DNA from: Apostichopus japonicus | Taxonomy: Eukaryota; Echinodermata; Holothuroidea; Aspidochirotida; Stichopodidae | Direction: 5' to 3' | Assembly: GCF_037975245.1 (NCBI RefSeq) | Contig: NC_092565.1 | Location: 1,744,499 to 1,808,498, forward strand | Length of the DNA stretch: 64,000 bases | Shown: piece after piece, positions 46,749 through 58,374 of the stretch | Position numbering within the stretch: the first letter of the stretch is position 1 | Layout: each line of letters starts with the position of its first letter | Position numbers and translations under genes: made by a program | Notes under the pieces: model-generated | Seen by the model: the letters and a program-made list of their open reading frames with translations, nothing else | Told to the model about the DNA's origin: nothing | Databases searched by the model: none

Positions 46749-49446
46749 CAGGCGCGTATCCAGGGGGGGGCGTTGGGGGCGCGTGCCCCCCCCCGGGTAA
46801 GAAAAAGAGGAAAGGAAACAAAAAGAAGAAAAAAGGGAAAAAAGAGGGAGGAAAAAAAAAGGAGGAAGGAAGGGAAAAGAAAAAGAAGAAAGGGAGAAAA
46901 AGGAGAAAAGGAGGGAGCAGAAGATAAACGCCAAGACACCGGGAAGTGAAGAGGAACAGTCATAACTACAGCGCTGATCACTATTATATACACAGGGTAG
47001 CCAGTGACGAATCGAGCATTATGGAGGGGGTGTGCGTCTCACCCTACCCCTTATACTGACAAATCCATTTTTGACGTTTCCATCTTTCCTCTCTCACTAA
47101 TGTTATATAGATATATATGTATAAATACTATATATGGTCTATCATTACGCGTGTGTGTGGATACCTGGACGCCTTAAATTGTACAATTGTGCTATGAAAC
47201 CAACTGTGGCTGGTCTCGAACTCGACCGAGTCGTCGGGGAACATGACGCACTCATCACTTTTAAGATTGTTCCCATCTGCATGAAAACGCGCGCCCACAA
47301 CCCTACGCCCCACCCCTCGAATCGCTTCCCGATGAGTTACAAAACTTAATTAATGACCTTCGCCCGTAGTACCAAGGCCTTGACAAAATCCGGCAACACA
47401 CCACACCCTACATGGAGTGTGACCACTTCCGACTTTGCAATTTCCCAAGATCAGGCCCCGAAAAATCCAAGAAATCCCAAGGCAACTGTACTGTATGGAT
47501 ATCTAGCGATATCTCAAGATCTTCCCATAACTGAAGGCAGATAGAGAATCGAAACCTTCAGTGTGTAATGAACTTGAAACTGTGCGTCTTCGAAATGAAA
47601 AGAATGTGGGGCAAAGTAGCGTAACTCCTATGGGCTCGGACCGTGCTGAGCAGGTGGCCCCGACCAAAAGGGGGCCCCCGCTATACTGATGCACAGAAAA
47701 AGGGCATACCTCATTGGATAGGGAGGGCCCGTTTTACTGGGAAAGAAAAACTCATGCAAAGACTGAACACGACAATATGCATATTTTCAAGTGATACGGA
47801 ATACGGACATCATGATCATGGGCTCATTTGGTATTAATGTCTGTATCGAGCTAGTTGTGTTATTTATTATTAAAATCGAAAACGAAGTATATAATTTAAA
47901 ACCCAATTCCAGCCAATGTTGTACTGAGTACAACATTTGGGACATGATTTTTTGAAAAATTCTAAAACAATAACCCAACACCCAACAGACTTGAAACTGC
48001 GTTCATTTGAAAAAGTAGGCAGGGCTTTCATATAAATATAATTATAAAAGGTAAGAATAAAGATGCCTTCGGGGTATCTGGTAAGTAAAAAGCACAGGAA
48101 ATTAGGCTTAGATGGAGACAAAGTTCAGCCGAAATTAGGGCTGTATTTGTACAGTAGTCTCCATTATAATCCATACAGTAGGGGGGGGGGGGTGGCACTT
48201 GCCCACTACCCCTGGAAAATCAAAACTTAAAAAAAAATGTTAAGCATTTGACATTTCAATGATTTCCCCCAACCAACAGTTCTCTAGTTATGTTAATTGC
48301 ATACGGACCCATAATGCATTACTGAAATTATTGAAAGTCAAAATCCTATAGAAAGACATGAGATCTCAAAATAACTGATGTGTAAATGCAACTTGAATGG
48401 GAAGTGTCTTTTTCGACGATCTAGGAGTTTTTTTGGGGGGCAAAAAAATCGTCAAGCTCTCCGCGCCAAACGATGGTGGCGCTCCGCTTAGATAGTATCA
48501 AGTATTGTGTTACACATTTATGACCTACTGATACCTCCCCCTTGTAAACCTTTCTGTGGATGCCCTTGCTTGGACCTCCTGATAGGGGGCCAATTTGGGC
48601 CAGGAGCCCTGCCCAGGCTCATCGTTACGCCACTGGTGGAGCATTGCACAATAAACAGATAATAGTTACTTATTTCAGTATTATTTCAATTATTCAAATT
48701 TTTAAAGCAAACAGCAGATATCACATCATATCAGTGAGCATGAAAATGGCGTTCCGGGATGAACAGCCTCCAACTGTAGAAGTGTGTAGTGTTTGGTTTC
48801 GGAAATATCTGGTATTTTTTCATTTCCTTCGACGAAGTTTTATAGTAGCCGTTATAAGAGGTTTCAATATTTGTACACCAATAAATTAACTGTGTCTGAA
48901 TTTTTGAAAATTCCCTGACCACCATTCTTCATAATACTTCCCTCTACTCGTGCACTTTTGACCGGTCTGTTAGGGGTTGAAGGAGGTTTTTCTGTATTGG
49001 TTGTCCATAGAAGAAATTTTGTGCAACATTATGGTTATGTTTTGAAGTGAATGTATTCACGAGAATTGTGAATTTTCAAATTCTGAACAAATAATGGGCT
49101 TAAAACCTTGAAAGTGGGGCTTACGGGTATTGTGGGCCGCGACGTAGAATCACCTACAAAAAGCAATGATCCACAGGAGATGCGATGAGGTCGAACATGA
49201 TGTGTGACTGGTGACAATCTTCAAAAGGTTATGGATGGAAAAAAAAAAACTATTGGGAAATGCTTGGTTCTCAGGCAAAAGTATGCATCTGGTTGGTCAT
49301 TTCAAGCCCGAGAAGTGCCATTTCCGGTGATCTGGGGGGTATCAAAACCAGAAATTTTCTTGTACGCTGCGCGCCAACTGATGGTGGCGCTCCGCTTAGA
49401 TAGTAATTCGCGCCCCCCGGGTTAGAAAATCCTGGATACGCGCCTG
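46749..49446. mobile_element. DNA transposon with perfect 16-bp termini, 5-bp TSD
   Basis: CAGGCGCGTATCCAGG at the left and its exact complement CCTGGATACGCGCCTG at the right; ATTCA repeats at 46744-46748 and 49447-49451. The sister LTR copy shows the empty site (ACC, ATTCA, CCAAG). A 5-bp TSD with CAG-type tips suggests the hAT5-like subgroup. It is 2.7 kb including a nested element; the shared GGTGGCGCT...TAGATAGT motif sits near its right end. No transposase; part of the left side is a purine-rich low-complexity run (46795-46925). Confidence 0.88.
47614..48635. mobile_element. Nested hAT-like element
   Basis: The left end AAGTAGCGTAAC and the inverted right end GTTACGCCACTG match at 10 of 12 positions. 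The flanks are GTGGGGCA (47606-47613) and GTGGAGCA (48636-48643), an 8-bp TSD with one mismatch. It contains the shared hAT motif near 48450-48499. Non-coding. Confidence 0.72.
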
Positions 49447-51230
49447 ATTCACCAAGACACTTCAAGCTGCCGTGCACCTGGCTGTGCCAAACTGTTCCAG
49501 TCTTCATTAGAAATTAATTTCATTAATTTCTACACAGGTAAGAGTTCATCTTTTGACTTTGCCCCGGACCCCTCCAGTAGCTTGTACATTTTCATTGTGC
49601 ATACATAGTGTATTTTACTTGCAAATGTATATATGTTAGTTCTGTGCTGGCAATGTGCACACAGAATATTTAGCAGCCCCCATTAAGTGTAATTGTGTTG
49701 CATTTACTATTTACTACATTTATCCTGTGATGGCTACATGCACACAGACTGTATTTTATGTTGTTCCTGTGATGGTTACATGCACACAGACTGTAATTAT
49801 TAATTAAACGTTTTGTACCTGTTATGGCTATAGAGAGTCTACAGGTGAAATCATTATTATTGTTAACTGTTGTTTTATAGTATGTTTATAAGGTTGATTA
49901 TGGCACTTATAATGCCCTCAACCTTTGCCATCTTGTGTATTGTTATGATCTAACCTGCATTGAGTTAATGTAAGAGTATTGAAAGTACTTAGGTTATTTG
50001 GTCTAACGAGAACCCACGTTTGGATATTTATTTAGTTTATTATGTACCTTTGCGACACGTCTAGCATTACCCGCTACTGTAATGTACTCATATTCGTATC
50101 TAGTTGTTCTAAGTTTCCGCTATTCGAGCTATGTTTAGATCCCATGATGCAATGCTACATTTTTACTGTTGCCATGGTGATAGGAATAGCCGAACTTCTG
50201 TTAACCTTTATATTGAAAGAGTTGTATCAATATGTTAGTAGGCATATATATTTTCGTGAACCGAGACATTATTGTTGTTGTTTATCAGAGATTAGAGTAT
50301 TAGCATGTATTTAGCCCTGTGAGTCACCCTTCACTGGTACAGACTCCATCTGACCAGATATTTACAGCAGATAAGCTAGGTGACATAGTCTCCGTTTTAT
50401 AGCCTGCTCTTAGTCCCAGGGGACGCTTAGGTACTTGCAGCCTAACAAAAGGTGTCAGTTGCCATGGCAACCTGTGGTCTAAGTTAGTTGAGGTGCATGG
50501 GTTGAATTACATAGTTAGTATACTACTGTTGTTGCTATTATTACTAGCTGAGGGATTTCCCCAGTAGTACATTATTTATACTTGTAGACTTCACGTAAGT
50601 CATAGAGGTTGTAATGATTTTAGAGTTAATCACTCACCTCTATTTGGATATTGTTCGTAGTGGAATTAGAGCAACCAGCTTTAGTTATATATTTGTTAAC
50701 CTACGACATTCCTAGTTTATACTTCTATGCCAAATAGGGATAGACAGTTTCACTTATTTATGGAGCACTGTGTTATTGCGGTATGAGTAACATAGGCAAG
50801 TAGTCATGTGTCTAGCATCCAGTTGAGTATTAGTGTCTACGTCTCGGAAGGTTCACTTTATTTTAATACTTTATAGTTTACTTGTTGTCATGCCGACCAG
50901 GCATGATGAGTGCACCATATATTTCACTCTTTATTAGGTGATCAGATTGACATTTGCTAACATCATTATTGTTGTGTCACCCTTACTGATTATCTTTGTT
51001 TTATATTATCGCATATTTTCATAATTATTTTAATTGCTTAGTAATTGCTTGTTTACTGTGGGAGATTGTTAATCCCCTTGCCCTTTGTTTGGTTTATTTT
51101 TATTGTGTTGGCAATGCATGGTGACCATTCACCAAGACACTTCAAGCTGCCATGCACCTGGCTGTGCCAAACTGTTCCAGTCTTCATTAGTAATTAATTT
51201 ATATTAATTTCTACACAGAATATATACTGA

Positions 51231-51604
51231 GATATTTTTGATGTGTAGTTTGCACCTATATCAAGGGACCGTACGTACTTATAGATGTCCTCGTAGACGC
51301 GGTAACCTTAGACGCTGGAACACCCACTCCTGGTCCGGGTAACCAAGGACGCATGACGCAACCCCACTAGTAGATGTTATTCGTGGACTGAGGGGCCAAC
51401 CATATAGTATACTAGACGATATTTTTGATGTGTAGTTTGCACCTATATCAAGGAACCGTACGTTCTTATAGATGTCCTCGTAGACGCGGTAACCTTAGAC
51501 GCTGGAACACCCACTCCTGGTCCGGGTAACCAAGGACGCATGAAGCAACCCCACTAGTAGATGTTATTCGTGGACTGAGGGGCCAACCATATAGTATACT
51601 AGAC
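51231..51604 (+). repeat. 187-bp tandem duplication within LTR-like element A
   Basis: Units 51231-51417 and 51418-51604 differ at only a few positions. The inverted copy B has a single unit, so the duplication arose in this copy (or its lineage) after the two diverged. The unit includes TCCTCGTAGACGCGGTAACC and CCACTCCTGGTCCGGGTAAC, the most GC-rich part of the element. Confidence 0.9.
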
Positions 51605-51948
51605 GAGATGAGCAATTCCCGAGTTACTAGCTTAGTAGGCCATTAGTGTTAGGCCATGATGAATGTCATGTTTTAATTATGTTTTAACTCTATTTGTATT
51701 TTATATATTTTCATTTTGCATATCGTAATTCACTTTTACCGTATGGTGAATAAATCATATTTACCCTGCGGATTACGATAGAACATTGCGTTTGTCCTCA
51801 TTTTAATATATTGTGTCATTATATCTTCACAAAGGCAGGCGACTCATCACAGATTTGAGCCCCGCTTCCCTTGATCTAATGTATCTCGTGGTTGCGTAAC
51901 CAGCACATATTTAGTCTTAAAGCTAAGTGCTACATATACATATATATA

Positions 51949-52598
51949 TCGAAACTACACAAGATATTCAGCAGAAACACAGTGAAAGTCAGTTACAGCT
52001 GCATGCCTAACATCGCTAGCATCATCAAAGGACACAACAAACGCATATCAACCACTCACACAACGAAAGAAAAGGAAGCTTGCAACTGCCGACAAAAGGA
52101 CACATGCCCACTAAATGGAAACTGCCAGGCATCAAACATCATATACAAGGCCAAAGTGAAAACCACCGACAACTACAAGACTTACATAGGTCTAACGGAA
52201 CCCCCTTTCAAGCTTAGATATGGCAACCACAAGATGTCGTTCAACCACCCAAAACACCAAAACGCAACAGAACTCCAGAAGCACATCTGGCAGCTGAAGC
52301 AGAACAACAAGCCATTCACCATCAATTGGTCGATCGCCAGCAGAGCTAAAACCTACAACGATGAAGCGATGCAACCTGTCTCACAGAAAAATTTACCATC
52401 ATTAATGCAGACAAACAGACCCTCCAGAACAAACGCCCAGAACTCATATGGAAGTGCTGCCACAAAAACAAGTTCCACATAAACAACTCCAGCCCAACCA
52501 CCAACACCGACAAGGGAACCATACACAACAGAGGAGTGAACTACGAAGAAAGGCAAAAAAACCACACCAACGCAAAAGAGCATACACCGACAGAGTAA
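51949..52598 (+). pseudogene. Penelope-like element, linker and GIY-YIG endonuclease fragment
   Basis: The frame opens directly from a TA tract (SKLHKIFSRNTVKVSYSC), the usual linker after the RT of PLEs. Then comes a Cys-rich motif, CNCRQKDTCPLNGNC, and the GIY-YIG core: IIYKAKV, TYIGLTEPPFKLRYGNH, ELQKHIWQLK. Near 52366-52380 the frame slips, and from 52380 the expected C-terminal part (LTEKFTIINADKQTL...) continues in another frame to TAA at 52596. RT is absent, so this is a 5'-truncated, frame-broken copy. GIY-YIG cuts target DNA during insertion. Confidence 0.9.
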
Positions 52599-52677
52599 CA
52601 ATACACCAATAACTCTATAATCCCCGGCAATCCCGACGAGGAGCCTATATATTAATGGAGCATAACTTGAAGCTATC

Positions 52678-52722
52678 AGTTGTCTTATGATCGCTCAGCG
52701 TGTGAAACTCTGAGTTACAACT
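52678..52722 (+). ncRNA. Hammerhead-like fold at PLE 3' end, core broken
   Basis: AGTTGT, CTTATGA (expected CTGANGA), a CGC/GCG stem, GAAA, ACTCTGAGTT, then ACAACT. Stem I AGTTGT/ACAACT is perfect over 6 bp. The G5 to T change should abolish activity. Homologous to the copies at 60237 and 60472. Confidence 0.5.
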
Positions 52723-52815
52723 ACTAGTGTTCCAATAGTCTCAACTAGTCTCAACATATATTTCGCTCTGCCCACCGGACATAGAGAACTCTGCGCCAAG
52801 ATAGACGCCAACCAA

Positions 52816-52846
<31 letters not shown>

Positions 52847-52990
52847 CGTAATGAGTTGGAAAATCTTATAGTTATATGTATATATAATTAGATTCAAAGC
52901 ACCAGGGGTGCAATCTGTACAATTATAACACTTGGGTAATACGCCCTTAATGACAGTTATTCAAAGCCAATTTATACGCTTTAATCACTG

Positions 52991-53041
52991 TGGTCAAGTG
53001 GTATGAACTTTGGTTCGACACAAAGATCCGGGTTCGATTCC
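52991..53041 (+). promoter_or_regulatory. tRNA-like box A and box B
   Basis: TGGTCAAGTGG (52991-53001) fits box A and GGTTCGATTCC (53031-53041) fits box B exactly. Box B ends three bases before the ribozyme stem I, so transcripts started here would carry the ribozyme. Confidence 0.72.
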
Positions 53042-53044
53042 TAC

Positions 53045-53086
53045 CTTCACCTGATGAGTCCCAAAAGGACGAAACCGGTCATGAAG
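53045..53086 (+). ncRNA. Hammerhead ribozyme, intact core
   Basis: CTTCAC, CTGATGA, GTCC-CAAAA-GGAC, GAAA, CCGGTC, ATGAAG. The core is intact and the predicted cleavage is after 53080. Relative to the 14.3-kb copy, two G to A changes at former CpG sites turn one G-U pair of stem I into A-U and one C-G pair into C-A. Stem III is again the self-complementary ACCGGT. Confidence 0.82.
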
Positions 53087-53120
53087 TGGAATTTTTCTGG
53101 TGTGTTATTCTTTATTGATT

Positions 53121-53255
53121 TACTATATATATAACTATATATATATATAACTATATATATATATATAAGTATATATAAATATATATATACATATATATAT
53201 AGAAATATATACAAATATATATATTTGAATACATATATATATTTGTATCAGGTAT
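53121..53255. repeat. (TA)n microsatellite
   Basis: TA repeats with CA and TTTG interruptions, the tail of the preceding composite repeat. Confidence 0.9.
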
Positions 53256-53599
53256 TGCATTTTAATTGTTATTGTCGTATGTAGGCCATGCATGATATTT
53301 TGGGGAAATGATAACACAACTGACAAAAGATTTCAATCATACTGACCACACCCATGCATGAAATGGTCCAGAAGTGCCATCAATATAAGACATACCATGT
53401 AAAAGATTCTTCATCTACTGCCCCTGCTCACATGTTACCCCAAACATGCAAAGCAAGCTACAAATATTATAAGCATATGTTTGTTGACATATCAACAGAT
53501 ACTGAGAAATTTATATTATTTCAATTTATATTTTAGTACATCATTTATAATACCCCAAAATTGTGATATATTCAAAAGATGTTGGAATTTATGACTTAC
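53256..53599. other. Spacer or intron, no feature seen
   Basis: No exon with matching splice sites was found downstream (minus strand) of the exon at 53600-53689. Confidence 0.35.
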
Positions 53600-53689
53600 A
53601 TCTTGAAGATCTTCCCCAATGGCTGTTATCAAGTCATCTTCCAATACAGGTAAAGTCACTTCAAAATCGTCATCACTGTCATGAGTTTG
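53600..53689 (-). CDS. Minus-strand acidic protein, downstream exon
   Basis: Bounded on the minus strand by the acceptor ATCTATTCACCAG and donor CAAGAT|GTAAGT. Exactly 30 codons in phase 0: QTHDSDDDFEVTLPVLEDDL then ITAIGEDLQD. Strongly acidic; no named domain. It joins in phase with the exon at 54349-54406. Confidence 0.6.
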
Positions 53690-54348
53690 CTGGTGAATAG
53701 ATATTAATGGGACACTGAAGTTCAAGGAATGCCTTGTAGTATGGGTGTTGTAAATATGAGTATAATTTTTTTTTTACTGTGAAATACTGTTTAGTGAATG
53801 TGTACAGCATACTTGATCTTGGTAGCACAGCAAAAAGGTCATAGGTGTGACTAACAATATACGTACACTGGCAGTTACTGACCTTAAATGACCACTGGCT
53901 TGTTGTATTAATGCAATTCATCACTATATTAAACATGACATTTTTTCAAGCTTCCCTGTCTTGAAATATCATGTTTACAGTTTTCATTTCTAACCCCAGG
54001 TGTTGAGAAGACCTTTAACATCATCAGCCAAGAAAATGCTACTTGTTAATCAATGTTCTACACCGGTACCAAAAAATGAGACCTGTCCAAGCTTCTCTTC
54101 TGGCTCTGGTGTATACAAGGTGTTCAAAATTTAACCCCTGTTGAACTCAAATGACTATTGACCATTACCAAAACAGTAATTAATATGGTAACCTATATTA
54201 CAAATATGAGATCTGCCAATGGTTTAAGTATATACAGTAACCATGAGATAAGTACACTTACATTGATTACAGAAAAAAATACTCCAGGGGTACCAGATGT
54301 TATCATCTGGTTTGTAAATGAGTTTGATGTGCCTGATGGGCCAGCTAC

Positions 54349-54406
54349 CTGTGAAACGTCCATCTTCTCGAGGGTTTCCAGCTGTAGTTGGTTTTTCTGG
54401 TTCCAC
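54349..54406 (-). CDS. Minus-strand acidic protein, upstream exon
   Basis: Acceptor AACTTCACTGTAG, donor TCACAG|GTAGCT. Read with its first base finishing a codon, it gives WNQKNQLQLETLEKMDVSQ and leaves in phase 0, as the 53600 exon needs. The Leu/Gln/Glu pattern suggests a short coiled coil. The preceding exon must end with two bases of a codon; none was identified. Confidence 0.55.
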
Positions 54407-55606
54407 CTACAGTGAAGTTAGTCTCAGACTCTGTTGGCACACTGGGAAAGTAAAACCATATGGTTAGCTGCACAATTAACAAATGTTTTGAAAATGAACA
54501 ACTTCCTAGGTATTTTCAGGCCAGTAGTCAGCTCCTTTTTCTTGCTAAATTTACGTTGAAAATAACTGCTAATTAAACTTGGTCTGATTTTAATGGTGTC
54601 TGTACAGTCTGCAAACTTCAATCAAAATCAACTCTGCCGTTGAGATTGAGCGCCTATCATAACGATCTATCATTGCTGTAGGACTTGGGCCTTTTTCCTG
54701 TGGACGCAGATTATGTTTGGCCTAGGGATGTAAGGATTCGGACTTGCCCTCGACTTGGGATCCCCTGGAATTGATTTGTGACCGTGTATGGGCCCGTTTA
54801 CTCGTGTTGTATCATAAGGATATATCAAATCATTTCGCTATTTTTATTTGACTTATTGATTATAAATGTCTTCTGTGGTTAGTGATTGAGCTGCAAGTAG
54901 GTATAACACTTTCTCATTCTTGTCCAAGAATGTCAGAATGTGTATGAACTAAGAAAGTTATACATATGTGGAGCACCTTTGTTACATGTGTGGTTTCATA
55001 CATATAACACTTCAAATGGTGATATACAACAGTGGCTTGATAATGATATCAGATTATGGTCAAATGTTAGAAGTAGTTGAGAAGCTGCTGTGTCAAAGCA
55101 AAGCCTGGAAATGCACAGAAAAGGTAGAAATGTACATGTAAAAATAAAACTGACATGTAAATTTGCTAGATGAGTATTATGCAAATCAGATTAGAGTGGA
55201 ATGCTAGGGGATGTGAATTGTTGTTAAACATGATGACAATATAAGTAAGGACAATTTCACTGACAGTAATGTTCACAAATGTACTGACGCCTAGAATTTT
55301 AAATGTCAAAATAGAATAAATAAGAACACTATGACTGGCAATAGTGTCCCAAAATGTACCATAGAAGAGATTATTTAATGTGAGGACACTGTAAGTTTGG
55401 ACTCTGTGACTGATGGTAGTGACCACACATGTACATAGGAAGAGCACCTAAAACATGAGGACAATATAAGCAGTATACTATGACTGACAGTAGTGTGTTC
55501 TAACTGACTTCAAAGCATGCTGAATCTAATGATGTAAGTGTACATCCAAGTGAGTGAAGAGACTGTAAGCCACAAATAGAATATGTAACAGTAGACTAGA
55601 CCTATA
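54407..55606. other. Stretch without recognisable features
   Basis: Minus-strand upstream exons of the acidic gene are expected here or beyond, but none could be supported. Loose repeats of ACTGACAGTAGTG and AGGACAATATAAG phrases occur at 55220-55480. Confidence 0.4.
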
Positions 55607-55610
55607 CAAA

Positions 55611-58374
55611 TGTAGCACTTAGCTTTAGGACTAAATATGTGCTGGTAACGCAACCACGAGATACATTAGATAAAGGGAAGTGGGGTTCAGTTCTGCGATG
55701 AGTCGCCTGAATTTGTGAAGATATAACTGACACAGTATATTAAAATGAGGACAAACGCAATGTTCTATCGTAATCCGTAGGTAAATATTGTTTATTCACC
55801 ATAACGGTAAAAGTGAATTACGATATGCAAGTATAAATAAAATATATATAATACAATAAAGTTAAAACATAATTAACACATGAAAGTCATCATGGCCTAA
55901 CACTAATGGCCTACTAGACTAATAACTCGGGAGTCACGCCCATCTCGTCGAATAAAGGATCGGTCCCTCAGTCCACGAATGGCGACTATTAGTGGGGATA
56001 CATCATAAGTCCTTGGTTACCCGGACCAGGAGTGGGGGTTCCGGCGTCTAAGACTACCGTCTAAGAGGACATCTATAGGCACGGTCCCTCGATAGGTGCA
56101 AACTACATCAACTACATATGAATACGCTGTGTAGAAATTAATATAATTAATTTCTAATGAAACTGGCACAGTCTGCTTCTACTGCAGGTGCATGGCAGCT
56201 TGGAGTGTCTTGGTGAATGGTCACCATGCATTGCCAACACATTACAAATAAACTTAACAAGGGGCAAGGGGTCAACGACCTCCCATAGTAATCAAACAAT
56301 TACTAAGCAAGTAAAATAAGTATGAAATATGCAATAATATAAAACAAAGATAATCAGTAAGAGTGACACATCAATAGTTAAATAGCATAAGCGAATCTCA
56401 ACCTGATCACCTAATAAAGAGTAAAACATATGGTACAACCCATCATACCTGGTCGGCATGACAAGTAAACTATAAAGTATTAAAATAAAGTGAACCTTCC
56501 GAGACGTAGACACTAAATATGCAACTGGATGCTAAACATACAACTACCTGCCTATGTTACTCATACAGCAATAACACAGTGCTCCATAAATTAGTGAAAC
56601 TGTCTATCCCTATTTGGCATAGCAGTAATCTTGGAATGTCGTAAGTTAATATATATAAATATAACTAGAAGCTGGTTGCCCTAGTTCCACTTACATACAT
56701 ATATCCTAATAGAGGAGAATGATTAACTCTAAAATCATTACAACCTCTATGACTTACGTGAAGTCTACAAGTATAAATAATGTACTACTGGGGAAATCCC
56801 TCAGCTAGTAACAATAGCAACAACAGTAGCATACCCGTGCACCTCAACTACCTTAGACCACAGGTTGCCATGGCAACTGACACCTATTGTTAGGCTGCAG
56901 GTATCTAAGCGTCACTTGGGACTAAGAGCAGGCTATAAAACGGAGACTATGTCACCTAGCTTATCTGCTGTATCTGGTCAGATGGAGTCTGTACCAGTGA
57001 AAGGTGACTCACACGGCTAAATACATGCTAATGCTCTAATAAACAACAACAATAGTGTCTCGGTTCACCAAATAGACAATATACCAATATGTCTACAAAC
57101 ATATTGTTACAACTCTTTCAAATATAAAGGTTTAACAGAAGTTCAGCTCATCCTATTTCCATGGCAACTAGTAAAAGTGTACAATTGCATCATGGGATCT
57201 AAACATTGCTCGAATAGGAAAACTTAGTACAACTAGATACGAATATGAGTACATTACAGTATCGGATAATGCTAGACATATCATAAGAGTACATAATAAA
57301 CTAAATAAATATCCAATTGTGGGTTCTTGTTAGACCAAAATAACCTAAAGTACTTTCAGTGGTCTTACATTAACTCAATGGAGGTTAGAACATAACAACA
57401 CACATAATGGCAACGGTTGAGGGCATTACAAGTGCCATAATCAACCCTATAAACATACTATAAAACAACAGGTAACAATAATAATGATCTTACCTGTAGA
57501 CTCTCTATAGCCATTACAGGTACATAACGTTTAGTTAATAATTGCAGTCTGTGTGCATGTAGCCATCACAGGAACAACATAATAAATACAATCTGTGAGC
57601 ATTCGGCAATCAGTGTCAAAAATAGTAAATAGTTAATACAACACAATTACACTTAAGGAGGGCTCCTAAATGTTCTGTGTGCACATTGCCAGCACAGAAC
57701 TAACATGAATACATTTGCAAGTAAACTACACTATGTATGCACATTGAAAATGAATAGGTCCCTGGAGGGCCTGGGGCAAAGTCAAAAGATGAACTATTAC
57801 CTGTGTAGAAATTAATGGAATTAATTTCTAATGAAGCTGGTACAGTCTGATACAGCCAGGTGCATGGCAGCTTGGAGTGTCTTGGTGAATGGTAGAGTTG
57901 CTTGCAAACTTAGCTGTTTTAAGCCATTCTTTGAACAAAGGGAAGGTTGTTATCCCACCCTACCAGACAAGATTGTACTTAGACTGGCTACCAATACTCC
58001 AGGAAGTAGATAAACTGTCTTCCCACATCTTTAACTTACTCCACCTGAGATTACAGAAAGCGTGAAATAACTTACTACACTTAAGGGAGAATAAAACAAG
58101 GCCTGGTCTGTTAGTATTGGGAATAACAGATAAACTACCACTTACTTAGCGTTACCTAAGTGTGAACCAAACCACACAAGGCTTAATGGTCATTCTAGCA
58201 GGAAATTTTCCACTGATGGGTAATGCACACAGTTCACTGACTCTGTGAGCGTTACTAACAAATACCACAAAGAGATAATAAGAAAATGGAAAAAGAAAAT
58301 TGAAGGGGAAGGGTATATTATACAGGGGGACAAAACTATAGACACTACTATTGGAAAATATTAGGGGTGCTACA
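55611..58374 (-). mobile_element. LTR-like element B (uninterrupted solo LTR candidate)
   Basis: On the minus strand it starts TGTAGCACCCCTAATATT and ends AAGCTAAGTGCTACA, with TG...CA and 8-bp inverted tips; CAAA flanks both ends (55607-55610 and 58375-58378), a 4-bp TSD. It is 2764 bp, colinear with element A and carries the same two 95-bp direct repeats (about 57798-57893 and 56127-56222). Divergence from A is considerable, so both are old. No coding frame is convincing. Confidence 0.8.

Larger units (their letters stand above)
38453..51934 (+). mobile_element. LTR-like element A (solo LTR candidate), twice interrupted
   Basis: The ends TGTAGCACC and AGTGCTACA give TG...CA with 8-bp inverted tips; TATA on both sides fits a 4-bp TSD in a TA tract. 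The pieces are 38453-38700, 46516-46748 and 49447-51934, colinear with the intact inverted copy at 55611-58374, about 2.8 kb net after removing insertions and one 187-bp duplication. A 95-bp direct repeat (ATTCACCAAGACAC to TTTCTACACAG) starts at 49447 and again near 51126. AATAAA is at 51749-51754. No coding frame is convincing. A very long solo LTR is the best reading. Confidence 0.75.
52891..53120 (+). mobile_element. tRNA-like/hammerhead composite repeat, most complete copy
   Basis: Order: a 100-bp leader (GATTCAAAGCACCAGGGG...), box A, box B, hammerhead ribozyme, GGAATTTTTCTGG tail, then TA tract. About 230 bp and non-coding, lying 170 bp after the PLE fragment. It could be a SINE, a small retrozyme-like element, or a PLE end module; the Pol III boxes argue for the first two. 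Confidence 0.82.

Noticed and set aside
46727-46993. Lys/Gly-rich and Phe/Ser/Leu-rich frames
   Set aside because: Purine-run low-complexity sequence inside a transposon.
50042-50314. 90-codon frame with hydrophobic stretch
   Set aside because: It lies within the LTR-like element and is not retained as an open frame in copy B, so it is probably chance.
49440-51930. Inverted pair A and B as the arms of one giant palindromic transposon
   Set aside because: Each copy has its own tips and 4-bp TSD (TATA and CAAA), so they are independent insertions.
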